In this document: piece after piece, positions 6,442 to 14,900 of the stretch
Numbering within the stretch: the first letter of the stretch is position 1
How the letters are laid out: each line of letters opens with the position of its first letter
Assembly: GCA_029880105.1 (NCBI GenBank)
Contig: JAOUPA010000034.1
Span: 1 to 15,304, forward strand
DNA: 15,304 bases
From: Gammaproteobacteria bacterium
Lineage (GTDB): Bacteria; Pseudomonadota; Gammaproteobacteria; SZUA-229
Direction: 5' to 3'
Translations under genes and position numbers: made by a program
Notes under the pieces: generated by a model
Told to the model about the DNA's origin: nothing
The model's input: only the letters and a program-made list of their open reading frames with translations
Database searches by the model: none

Positions 6442-6990
6442 ATGAACAAATCCATTACCCTTCTAACCGGTAGCCTGTTACTGGTATCAAATTTAGTACT
6501 GGCTGATCGACCCGCGATGAGCGAGCAAACCGAAGCTTTTGAACTGGAGCCTATGGTCGAGGAGATTTCGCCGATTGTCGAAGAGATTCCGGCAGAGACT
6601 CAGGAAATGGAGCCCGTAGTTGAGGATATGTCTGCAGTTGAAGTAGAGATGCATCAGGAACAGCAAAGCGCTGAAGAAATTCCCGCAGCAGTTTCGAGTG
6701 GTGATGCTGAACCGGCCATCCACGTTTATGATCATCGTACTGAAACTGAAATTACCGGTACCGTATTAACGGGCGAACCCGTTGAACTACAGCCCGGCGA
6801 AACACTACCCGTTCGTGTACTGGATTTTCCACGCCGTGGCATGAGCATGGACAAGGTCAGAAATGAACTCGGTGAGCCCATGATGATGTCTAATGCCATT
6901 GGTGAGCCACCAATCACCACCTGGGCATACAGAGATCGCGTTGTCTATTTTGAATACTCCAGCGTTATTCATGTGGTAGAAGCGAACTGA
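6442..6990 (+). CDS. Secreted acidic protein with BamE/SmpA-like C-terminal domain
   Basis: A 182-residue protein with a signal peptide (MNKSITLLTGSLLLVSNLVLA, cleavage after VLA at residue 21); there is no lipobox cysteine. Residues about 24-82 form a low-complexity acidic stretch with loosely repeated units such as EPMVEEISPIVEEIP and MEPVVEDM. Residues about 127-180 (GMSMDKVRNELGEP, then IGEPPITTWAYRDRVVYFEY and IHVV) match the pattern of small BamE/SmpA-like domains in which a GM...V...GEP turn precedes a paired beta hairpin. It should act in the periplasm; function unknown. ATG 6442 is preceded by GGGGA. Its TGA at 6988-6990 overlaps a possible CTG start of the next gene, which suggests coupled expression. 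Confidence 0.75.
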   Translation: MNKSITLLTGSLLLVSNLVLADRPAMSEQTEAFELEPMVEEISPIVEEIPAETQEMEPVVEDMSAVEVEMHQEQQSAEEIPAAVSSGDAEPAIHVYDHRTETEITGTVLTGEPVELQPGETLPVRVLDFPRRGMSMDKVRNELGEPMMMSNAIGEPPITTWAYRDRVVYFEYSSVIHVVEAN

Positions 6991-7910
6991 AACAACTGCT
7001 CGACCTGCAACTCGGCAGCAGCCCGCTGCAGGAAATACATTCACCCCTGCTGGAAACGGCCGGGGTGAATTTGTTTATCAAGCGTGAAGACCTGGTCGAT
7101 GCCGAACTCGGCGGCAATAAATGGCGCAAGCTGAAATATAATCTTGAAGCCGCAGTTGCACAGCAACACGATACCCTGCTTACCTTCGGCGGGGCTTATT
7201 CCAACCATATCTACGCGACGGCCGCTGCAGGCAAACGCCTCGGCTTCCGCAGTATTGGCATTATTCGCGGCGAAGCACATGAACCACTCAACCCTACACT
7301 GGAATTCGCCCGCAATTGTGGCATGCAGCTCGAATACATCGACCGCGCCAGTTATCGACAGAAAGCCCAGGCAGAATTTATTGCTTCACTAGAGAAAAAA
7401 TTTGGTCGCTTTTATTTAGTACCTGAGGGTGGCAGTAATACACTGGCGCTGAAAGGCTGCATGGAAATAACACAGGAGATCAATAAAGAGAGCAGCGAAC
7501 AATTTGATTTTATCTGTAGCGCCTGCGGCACCGGCGCAACACTGGCCGGCATCATCAGTGGTTTGTTGCCATCACAAAAGGCTCTCGGCTTTGCCGTATT
7601 AAAGGGCGGCGATTTTCTGGTAAACGATATTAAAAACTTTCTAGAACAGGTGGGCACAGTATCCACGCAGTGGTCGATTAATGCCGATTATCACTTTGGT
7701 GGTTACGCCAAAACTACAGAAGAGCTCTGGGGCTTTATTGAACAATTCAAACAGAATTTTGATATTCTGCTCGATGGCGTCTATACCGGCAAGATGTTTT
7801 ACGGCTTATTCGATTTAATTAAGAAAGGCTATTTCCCCAAAGGTAGCCGCATCGTTGCAATACACACCGGCGGCCTTCAGGGTAATTCCGGTTTAGTCTC
7901 GAAAATATAA
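6987..7910 (+). CDS. PLP-dependent ACC deaminase/D-cysteine desulfhydrase family enzyme
   Basis: A fold-type II PLP enzyme. Numbered from the proposed CTG start (307 residues) it has the PLP lysine Lys45 in GGNKWRKLKYN, the SNH motif at 72-74 (FGGAYSNHIYATAA), PEGGSN at 146-151, the phosphate loop ACGTGATLAG at about 179-188, and HTGGLQG at 293-299. These define the ACC deaminase/D-cysteine desulfhydrase family; the actual substrate cannot be read from the sequence. The first ordinary start in frame is GTG 7065, but that would remove the family-typical N-terminus SPLQEIHSPLLETAGV, which is encoded in frame just upstream. The frame is open back to a stop near 6950, with no ATG, GTG or TTG before 7065. 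CTG at 6987, whose TG is shared with the upstream TGA, is the best candidate; a weak AGAAG lies 4 bases before it. It converges on the FecR-domain gene. Confidence 0.85.
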   Translation: MKQLLDLQLGSSPLQEIHSPLLETAGVNLFIKREDLVDAELGGNKWRKLKYNLEAAVAQQHDTLLTFGGAYSNHIYATAAAGKRLGFRSIGIIRGEAHEPLNPTLEFARNCGMQLEYIDRASYRQKAQAEFIASLEKKFGRFYLVPEGGSNTLALKGCMEITQEINKESSEQFDFICSACGTGATLAGIISGLLPSQKALGFAVLKGGDFLVNDIKNFLEQVGTVSTQWSINADYHFGGYAKTTEELWGFIEQFKQNFDILLDGVYTGKMFYGLFDLIKKGYFPKGSRIVAIHTGGLQGNSGLVSKI

Positions 7911-7931
7911 TACCAACAAACACCATGACGA

Positions 7932-8780
7932 CTAATCAAAAAAATGTCGCCAGCCCTTTCTGGGTTTTTCCTCTTCAATTTCTTCTTTTTGTTTTTCTTC
8001 CTGCTGCTCACCATGCTCCTGGGACTGACGACGGAATGATTCCAGCATGTCACCTGCCACTGCTTCAAAGTCACTGAAGGCGGCTGCGTCCTGCTCACCC
8101 ATCTCTGCTTCATCAACGCGGTTACCATCAAAACGAATTACGTGATTCGCCTCCATCGAAAAACTCTTTTTATACTCAACAAATTCTTCCATGGTTTTCT
8201 TTTTGTAGCCCTCATATTCTTTTTGCAGTGCCTCACGCGCCTCTGCTGCCTCGCGTTTGAATGACTCAAAATCCTTGACCGGTCTCTGGCGATGAATTTC
8301 ATAATCATCACCCGGTGACTCTATTTCCAGCTTACCTTCCTGCAGCGCTACACTCTGGCCTTCGTCCTCGTTATCGGTAACGATAAAGGTCGTACCACGA
8401 ATACCGATGGTAGAAAACTTCGCCTTTACCTGTTGTGACCCGCTAAATACTTTGCGGAAGGTGAAATATATTTTTCCACCTATGTGTGACAACCAGTTTT
8501 TCTTTTCAACCTTCAGGATACTATTTTCATCAAGAATAGACAGAGCGCCATCGTTGAACTTTACTACGGCCTGGCCACCTTCACCTGTACTCACGGTATC
8601 ACTCTCATTAATCGCTTCAGAACCCGTCACTTCACGCACACCACCCTGTGCGTTCACAATTTTCACGACACCCGTGGTTTTTAGTATCAGGCCACGATCT
8701 TCATCTGCTAACGCAAGATCGGTCTGCATAATCAGGGATAGCATCAATACCGGGGTTAACAAAGCAATTCGCTGGAACAT
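7932..8780 (-). CDS. FecR-domain periplasmic protein with charged C-terminal tail
   Basis: A 282-residue protein with a signal peptide (MFQRIALLTPVLMLSLIMQTDLALA, cleavage at about residue 25). Residues about 35-155 form a FecR domain: VVKIVNAQGG near the start, TGEGGQAVVKFNDG and a strand-rich middle, then the hallmark KFSTIGIRGTTFIV (GIRGTTF at 126-132). From about 165 to the end the chain is very charged and likely helical or coiled coil (FKREAAEAREALQKEYEGYKKK, then an E/K-rich tail ending RHFFD). It lacks the cytoplasmic N-terminal part and membrane anchor of the classical FecR anti-sigma regulators, and no sigma factor or TonB receptor is nearby, so a direct role in iron signalling is unlikely; the function is unknown. 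It is the last gene of the minus-strand run uup-pirin-this gene, 105 bases behind pirin. Confidence 0.8.
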   Translation of the reverse strand: MFQRIALLTPVLMLSLIMQTDLALADEDRGLILKTTGVVKIVNAQGGVREVTGSEAINESDTVSTGEGGQAVVKFNDGALSILDENSILKVEKKNWLSHIGGKIYFTFRKVFSGSQQVKAKFSTIGIRGTTFIVTDNEDEGQSVALQEGKLEIESPGDDYEIHRQRPVKDFESFKREAAEAREALQKEYEGYKKKTMEEFVEYKKSFSMEANHVIRFDGNRVDEAEMGEQDAAAFSDFEAVAGDMLESFRRQSQEHGEQQEEKQKEEIEEEKPRKGWRHFFD

Positions 8781-8819
8781 AAGTACACCGTCTTAAAAAT
8801 GGTCGAAAACAATAAATTT

Positions 8820-8836
8820 TATACTGGCTGAGTATA
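8820..8836. repeat. TATACT/AGTATA palindrome upstream of the FecR-domain gene
   Basis: TATACT (8820-8825) and AGTATA (8831-8836) are perfectly complementary around GGCTG, about 40-55 bases before the ATG of the minus-strand FecR-domain gene. The minus-strand TATACT could be a -10 box, but no good -35 box stands at the right distance. It may equally be a chance palindrome. Confidence 0.3.
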
Positions 8837-8885
8837 ACCGAAATAAATCTGCGATGATTAAAGCATCTCACATTAACACTCAACA

Positions 8886-9617
8886 TCAATCGACATAAGG
8901 TCCATGCTGTCTAATCGGCTCATTATGTGCAGTACCGCAACAGAGCATCATACGTGCACTGGTATCTGCACGCATTTCCAGTGTCTCCACATCTTCAAAA
9001 AACAGGGCCTGCCCAGCTGACAGCTCATGCCCGGCGATATTAACCTTGCCTTCAACGATATAGACCAGACCTCTAAAACCATCGGCAATGCTCTCGGCAA
9101 AATGCGCACCGGCTTCAAGTTTGATATCAAGATAACGTACGGGTGTTTTTAGCTGCAGCGGCGAATTGCCACCAATGAGCTCACGCATCTGCCCGCCTTC
9201 GTACTGATACTCGGGTACATCATCGGCATCGACCTGCTGATAGGTAGGCTCAATTTTTTTTAGACTCTGCGGTAGATTCACCCACAGCTGTATGCCCTTT
9301 GTCGTTTTCCCCGGTGAGGGCATTTCAGAATGGATAATACCCGAACCTGCGGTAAAACGCTGGAGACCACCGGGTAATACTATCGACTCATTTCCCAGGT
9401 TGTCCTTGTGCTGCATTGAACCTTCGAAGACATAGGTTATACCTTCAAAACCACGATGCGGATGGTCTGGAAAGCCGCAGCCGGGTGAGACACTAAAGTG
9501 ATCCCACAAAACGAAGGGGTCAAAATTCATAAAGCCGTGGATCGGAAACAGGCGCTGCACTTCAGCACCATCACCTTCTGCACCCTGGCTGGCTGTACGC
9601 ACAAAAATTTTTGACAT
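8886..9617 (-). CDS. Pirin family protein
   Basis: A 243-residue two-domain cupin protein. The N-terminal cupin holds the metal site seen in pirins: His52 and His54 (FPDHPHRGFEGITYVF), His96 and Glu98 (GSGIIHSEMP), equivalent to His56, His58, His101 and Glu103 of human pirin. The second cupin (residues about 145-235) lacks these ligands, as usual. Bacterial pirins bind iron; some act as quercetin 2,3-dioxygenases, others affect metabolism by binding partner enzymes, and the role here is open. ATG 9617 is chosen over GTG 9626 because a GGGGGTG ribosome binding site lies 6 bases before the ATG but would overlap the GTG. It follows uup after 36 bases on the same strand and is probably cotranscribed with it. 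Confidence 0.93.
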   Translation of the reverse strand: MSKIFVRTASQGAEGDGAEVQRLFPIHGFMNFDPFVLWDHFSVSPGCGFPDHPHRGFEGITYVFEGSMQHKDNLGNESIVLPGGLQRFTAGSGIIHSEMPSPGKTTKGIQLWVNLPQSLKKIEPTYQQVDADDVPEYQYEGGQMRELIGGNSPLQLKTPVRYLDIKLEAGAHFAESIADGFRGLVYIVEGKVNIAGHELSAGQALFFEDVETLEMRADTSARMMLCCGTAHNEPIRQHGPYVD

Positions 9618-9653
9618 CGTTGACACCCCCGGCTTTTGTTCAATTATACGGAT

Positions 9654-11549
9654 TTACGCCTCCAGTTCCTCCCAGCGCTGATAACAAACTTCAAGCTCAC
9701 TTTCGGTTTGTTTCAATAGATCCTGCATTTTCACAATAACATCTTTATCCTGCTGAAAAAAAGCAGGGCTAGCCATATCTACATGTAGTCGTTCCAGCTC
9801 GCTTTCAAGCTGTTCAATTTTTTGTGGCAGCGCCTCAAGATCACGCTGATCCTTATAGCTGAGTTTTTTCTTCTGGCCTTTTTCCCTGGCATCATGCTTT
9901 GTTGATTTGTCAGCTTTACTGGATGACTGTTTGGCACTGTCTGATTTGGCCATTATCTCGCTCTGACGCAGCCAGTCATCATAACCACCTACGTATTCAT
10001 TGACGTTACCATTATTTTCAAACACCAGTGTATTACTGACCACATTGTTAACAAACTCACGGTCATGGCTGACCAGCAAAATCGTGCCGGTATAATTCAG
10101 TACCAGCTCTTCGAGCAGTTCCAGGGTTTCAACATCGAGGTCATTGGTTGGCTCATCGAGTACCAGCATATTGGCGGGTTTGGAAAATAGCCGAGCCAGC
10201 AACAGGCGGTTGCGCTCACCACCCGACAGGGCCTTTACCGGTGAACGCGCCCGCTCCGGTGCAAACAGGAAGTCCTGCAGGTAACCAATGACGTGTTTAC
10301 GCGAACCATTGATTTCGATGTATTCACGACCTTCAGAGAGATTATCCAGCACACTCGATTCTTCATCGAGCTGGTCCCGCATCTGGTCAAAGTAGGCAAT
10401 TGACTGTTTGGTACCCAGGGTAATCTTGCCTGATGTGGGCTGTAGCTCACCGAGCAGAATTTTCAACAGTGTCGTTTTACCGGCACCGTTGGGCCCGATA
10501 ATACCAACCTTGTCACCACGCAGGATCGTCGTGCTAAAGTTTTTAATAATAGTGCGACCATCATAATCAAAGCTGACATCTTCGGCCTCAACTACCAGCT
10601 TGCCCGACTGCTCGCCGCGCACCAGCTTCATATCAACCTTACCGACCTTGTTTCTTCTTTCGGCGCGCTCGTTACGCATTTTTTCCAGCGCGCGCACACG
10701 TCCTTCATTACGGGTACGGCGTGCCTTGATGCCCTGGCGAATCCAGACCTCTTCCTGCGCCAGTTTTTTATCGAACAGCGCGTTGGCCTCTTCTTCGGCC
10801 TTGAGAAACTCTTCACGACGTCGCAGGTATGTCGCATAGTCGCATGGATAACTTGTCAGTTTGCCTCGATCAAGCTCGACGATACGGGTCGCCAGTTTTC
10901 GCATAAAGGCACGATCGTGGGTAATAAACAGCAGCGCGCCCTTGTAGGATAGCAGCTGTTCTTCCAGCCACTGAATTGCTTCCAGATCGAGATGGTTGGT
11001 CGGCTCATCGAGTAACAACAAATCGGGTTTTATCACCAGCGCCCTGGCCAGTAGCACACGCCGGCGCATACCGCCGGAGAGCTGGGTGAAATCGGTATCC
11101 CCGTCCAGGCCCATTTTCGACAGTACCTCTTCCACCTGCTGGTTAAGACCCCAGGCATCGGCAACTTCGATTTCGTGCTGGATACGCTCCATCTCGGCAA
11201 AGGCCTGCTCGGAATAATCCTCGGCCACGCGGTGGGTCGCATGGTGATAAGCCTTGAGCAGCTCCGCCTTTGCACCCAGACCCATAGCCACGACATCGAA
11301 GATTGTACCCTCGAGGTTGTAGGGCACCTCCTGTTCAAGGGAAGCGATCTTCACAGACTTATTGATATCGATCTCGCCATGATCCGGTTTGATCAGGCCA
11401 CTGATGACCTTGAGCAGGCTGGATTTACCGGTACCATTACGCCCGAGCAGACTGACTCGCTCACCTGCCTCTATCGCCAGGTTGACCTGCTCAAGAATAG
11501 CGGGACCACCAAAACTGACATTGATATTACGAAGCCTGATAATTGCCAT
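9654..11549 (-). CDS. uup: ABC-F ATPase Uup
   Basis: A 631-residue cytoplasmic ATPase with two ABC cassettes and no membrane domain. Cassette 1 has Walker A GRNGTGKS (36-43), signature LSGGMRRR (157-164) and Walker B LLLLDEPTNHLD (177-188). A charged linker contains the Uup hallmark AQEEVWIRQGIKARRTRNEG (about 264-283). Cassette 2 has GPNGAGKTT (352-360), LSGGERNR (441-448) and LVLDEPTNDLD. A Lys-rich link leads to a C-terminal coiled coil (about 550-631), the nucleic-acid-binding domain of Uup. Uup is known to limit precise excision of transposons and acts on ribosomes or DNA junctions. ATG 11549 fits the family N-terminus (MAIIRLRNINVSFGG); the frame extends to TTG 11582, which looks like leader. 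No clear ribosome binding site is seen. Confidence 0.96.
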   Translation of the reverse strand: MAIIRLRNINVSFGGPAILEQVNLAIEAGERVSLLGRNGTGKSSLLKVISGLIKPDHGEIDINKSVKIASLEQEVPYNLEGTIFDVVAMGLGAKAELLKAYHHATHRVAEDYSEQAFAEMERIQHEIEVADAWGLNQQVEEVLSKMGLDGDTDFTQLSGGMRRRVLLARALVIKPDLLLLDEPTNHLDLEAIQWLEEQLLSYKGALLFITHDRAFMRKLATRIVELDRGKLTSYPCDYATYLRRREEFLKAEEEANALFDKKLAQEEVWIRQGIKARRTRNEGRVRALEKMRNERAERRNKVGKVDMKLVRGEQSGKLVVEAEDVSFDYDGRTIIKNFSTTILRGDKVGIIGPNGAGKTTLLKILLGELQPTSGKITLGTKQSIAYFDQMRDQLDEESSVLDNLSEGREYIEINGSRKHVIGYLQDFLFAPERARSPVKALSGGERNRLLLARLFSKPANMLVLDEPTNDLDVETLELLEELVLNYTGTILLVSHDREFVNNVVSNTLVFENNGNVNEYVGGYDDWLRQSEIMAKSDSAKQSSSKADKSTKHDAREKGQKKKLSYKDQRDLEALPQKIEQLESELERLHVDMASPAFFQQDKDVIVKMQDLLKQTESELEVCYQRWEELEA

Positions 11550-11930
11550 AAATTTGTTTAACCATGATGCCCTTCTGGGCAAATTGAAATGAAATTAGGG
11601 TTGGGTGATGCCTGTAAACTGACTAAGTAGCTGTTTTTCAATGTCTGAAATTCGACAGTTTTGCACAAGCAAAAATATACGCTCAAAAAAAGAATATTAG
11701 CATTAATTAATGTGCCAGCCTGTCAATATGCCAAACAAAACAAATACACAACTAATTGATTTACATAATATTATTTGTTTTTGTTCAAAAAACAGGCAAT
11801 CTAAAAGCAAACCCCAATTTACCCGTCGATAACCCTGTTACCCGACCTGCATCCACAGAGTTATCCACAGAATCTGTGGACGACTTTTTACAGAGAACCG
11901 CCCCCGTCAAGCACAGCCCCGCAGCGATAC
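11550..11930. other. 381-bp intergenic region between metH and uup
   Basis: No coding frame with a plausible protein is seen here. The part next to uup contains no convincing promoter boxes. The middle (about 11680-11810) is strongly AT-rich, with many runs of A and T. The part next to metH (11820-11885) is GC-richer and carries the DnaA-box-like cluster. Two small perfect inverted repeats are present: TTTTGC/GCAAAA (11659-11664 and 11669-11674) and CGATAC/GTATCG around the metH stop codon. Neither is followed by a T-run in the direction of transcription. Confidence 0.7.
11824..11883. promoter_or_regulatory. Cluster of DnaA-box-like sequences
   Basis: TTATCCACA at 11861-11869 is a perfect match to the E. 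coli-type DnaA box. Three further nonamers match at 7 of 9 positions: GCATCCACA (11849-11857), TGTGGACGA (11875-11883, reverse orientation) and CGTCGATAA (11824-11832, reverse orientation). ATCCACAGA occurs twice, 12 bases apart (11851 and 11863), and TCCACAGA/TCTGTGGA (11864-11880) form a palindrome with one central base. An AT-rich stretch lies directly to the left. Whether DnaA binds is not shown. Confidence 0.45.
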
Positions 11931-11940
11931 TCAGGTATCG
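11924..11940 (-). repeat. Small hairpin at the metH stop codon
   Basis: CGATAC and GTATCG are perfectly complementary around a 4-base loop that contains the first bases of the metH stop region. The stem is 6 bp with no T-tract after it on the minus strand, so it is at most a weak 3' structure rather than a terminator. Confidence 0.3.
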
Positions 11941-14900
11941 TAATCCAGCACTGGCGATAACCAGCGCTCGGTCACTTTTAGCTCGGCATTTTTGCGTTTT
12001 GTGTAATCTTCGACCTGGTCCTTCTGAATTTTGCCAATACCAAAATAGCGTGCATCGGGGTGCGAGAAATACCAGCCCGAAACGGCAGCCGTAGGCAGCA
12101 TCGCAAAACTCTCGGTAATGCTGATACCGGCATTCTGCTCGGGTTGTAGCAACTCCCACAGGGTCTGTTTCTCGGTGTGATCAGGACAGGCCGGATAACC
12201 CGGTGCCGGACGAATACCCTGGTACTGCTCGGCAATCAGCTCAGCATTACTGAATGACTCATCAGAATAGGCCCAGAATTCCTTACGCACCCGCTCGTGC
12301 ATACGTTCAGCAAATGCCTCGGCCAGACGGTCAGCCAGGGCCTTCAACATAATACTGTTGTAATCATCGTGCTTTTTTTCAAAACGGGCGACATGCTCAT
12401 CAATACCAATACCCGTGGTCACCGCGAAGGCACCAATATAATCTTTCTGGCCACTGTCTTTGGGCGCAATAAAATCGGCCAGACACCAGTTTGGGCTCTC
12501 CGCCGACTTGGCTAACTGCTGGCGCAGGTGGTGCAACACGGTTTGCACCTCGGCGCGGCTATCGTCGGCGTACAGCTCGATATCATCGCCGTTGCTGTTT
12601 GCCGGGAAGAAACCGATCACGGCACGTGCCTGCAGCCAGCCATCATCGACAATCTGCCTGAGCATGGCTTGGGCATCTTCGAGTAATTTCTTCGCCTCCA
12701 TGCCAACCTTTTCATCGTCGAGAATCTGCGGGTACTTGCCCGACATCTCCCAGGTGCGGAAGAAAGGTGTCCAGTCGATATAGTCAACCAATTCTTTTAG
12801 CGAATAATTTTCAAATACCTTCAAACCGGTAAATGTTGGAACTGGTGGTGTATAGGTGCGCCAGTCAAACTGGAATTTATTGTCCCTGGCCTGCTGCAAC
12901 GTCGACGATTTTTTTGTCGTCTGACGTTGGTCACGCTTGACGCGCATCTGCTCGTATTCATTTTTCAGATCCTGAACATATTCAGCACTGCGCTCACCAC
13001 TAAGCAGTTCGCCAACGACACCAACAGCACGCGAGGCATCAGCCACATAAACCACCGCATTCGAATATTTGGGATCGATCTTGACCGCCGTGTGAATTTT
13101 CGAGGTCGTCGCGCCACCGATCATCAGCGGAATATTCATGCCCAGACGCTGCATCTCCGAGGCCATGTGCACCATCTCATCCAGTGATGGCGTAATCAGC
13201 CCCGACAGACCGATAACATCGACATTATGCTTTTTGGCCTCAGCAAGAATCTTGTCTGCTGGCACCATCACACCAATGTCGATCACTTCGTAGTTATTAC
13301 ACTGCAACACGACACCAACGATATTCTTGCCGATGTCGTGGACATCGCCCTTCACCGTCGCCATCAGAATTTTGCCGTTACTGCTGACATCGCCGTTCTT
13401 TTCCGCCTCGATGTAAGGCAACAGATAGGCCACCGCCTGTTTCATCACGCGCGCAGATTTCACCACCTGCGGCAAAAACATTTTGCCCGCACCGAACAGG
13501 TCGCCAACCACGTTCATGCCGTCCATCAACGGCCCTTCAATAACGTGTATCGGTGCGTCTGCCTGCTGCCGCGCCTCTTCGGTATCGACTTCGATGTACT
13601 CGGTAATGCCTTTCACCAGCGCATGCGACAGGCGTTCCTTCACTGGCAGTTCGCGCCAGGCGGCATCCTGCTTACTCGCAATCGCAGCACCATCACCAAC
13701 ATAGTTGGGTGCAATTTCCAGCAGGCGCTCAGTCGCACCCGGGTCTTTATTCAGGATAACGTCTTCAACGGCATTACGCAGCTCTTCGGGCAGGTCGTCA
13801 TAAATCGCCAGCTGACCGGCATTGACGATACCCATGTCCATACCCGCCTTGATCGCGTGGTACAGAAACACGGAATGGATTGCCTCGCGCACCATGTTAT
13901 TGCCACGGAACGAGAACGAGACGTTAGAGACGCCGCCAGACACCATGGCATGAGGCAGAGTCTGTTTGATCGTGCGCGTCGCCTCGATAAAATCAACGGC
14001 ATAGTTGTTATGCTCTTCAATGCCGGTCGCAACCGCAAAAATATTCGGATCGAAAATAATGTCTTCAGGTGGGAAACCGACTTTTTCTGTTAGCACCTTG
14101 TAGGAACGCGTACAGATTTCGACCTTGCGGTCATAGGTATCGGCCTGTCCGTCTTCGTCGAAGGCCATGACCACCACCGCCGCACCATAACGCCTGACTT
14201 TTTTCGCCTGTTCGATAAATTTCTCTTCGCCCTCTTTCAGCGAAATAGAGTTCACGATGGCCTTGCCCTGCACACAGCGCAGACCGGCTTCGATAATGTC
14301 CCACTTCGAGGAATCGATCATCATTGGCACGCGTGAGATATCCGGCTCAGATGCAATCAGGTTGAGAAACTTGACCATCGCCGCTCTGGAATCGAGCATA
14401 CCCTCATCCATATTAATATCGATGATCTGTGCACCGTTCTCTACCTGCTGCAGTGCGACGGATAAAGCCTCTTCGTATTTTTCTTCGAGGATCAGGCGCT
14501 TGAACATCGCCGAACCGGTGACGTTATTGCGTTCGCCAACATTCACAAACAGTGAATCTACACCAATGTTGCAGGGTTCTAAACCAGAGAGACGGCACTC
14601 AATCGGAAGCGCGGGAATTTTACGTGGTGCAATATTTTTTACCGTGTCGGCAATTGCCCTGATGAAATCCGGCGAGGTACCACAACAGCCACCAATAATA
14701 TTAAGGAAGCCACTCTCAGCCCATTCCCTGATGTGTCCCGACATATTCTCCGGCGTATCATCGTAACCGGTTTCAGCCAGTGGGTTAGGCAGGCCAGCAT
14801 TGGGGTGGGCACTGACATAGCAATCAGCCACACGTGACAGCTCTTCAACATACTGGCGCAGCTCTTCGGCACCAAGCGCACAATTCAGACCAATCGAGAT

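Noticed and set aside
7950..7969. CCAG/CTGG hairpin followed by GTTTTT, a possible terminator for the PLP enzyme gene.
   Set aside because: The stem is only 4 bp and lies within the coding sequence of the convergent FecR-domain gene; too weak to call.
11550..11582. Longer N-terminus of uup starting at TTG 11582.
   Set aside because: The family N-terminus begins at MAIIRLRN (ATG 11549); the 11 extra residues have no counterpart in Uup.
11756..12094. Plus-strand frame crossing the AT-rich gap into metH.
   Set aside because: It overlaps the conserved C-terminus of MetH, and its own translation shows no domain; the first half covers the DnaA-box-like cluster.
13227..14093. A 288-codon open frame antisense to metH.
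   Set aside because: It lies fully inside a well-supported metH and its translation is His/Arg/Gln-rich low-quality sequence typical of an antisense shadow; no ribosome binding site or domain is seen.
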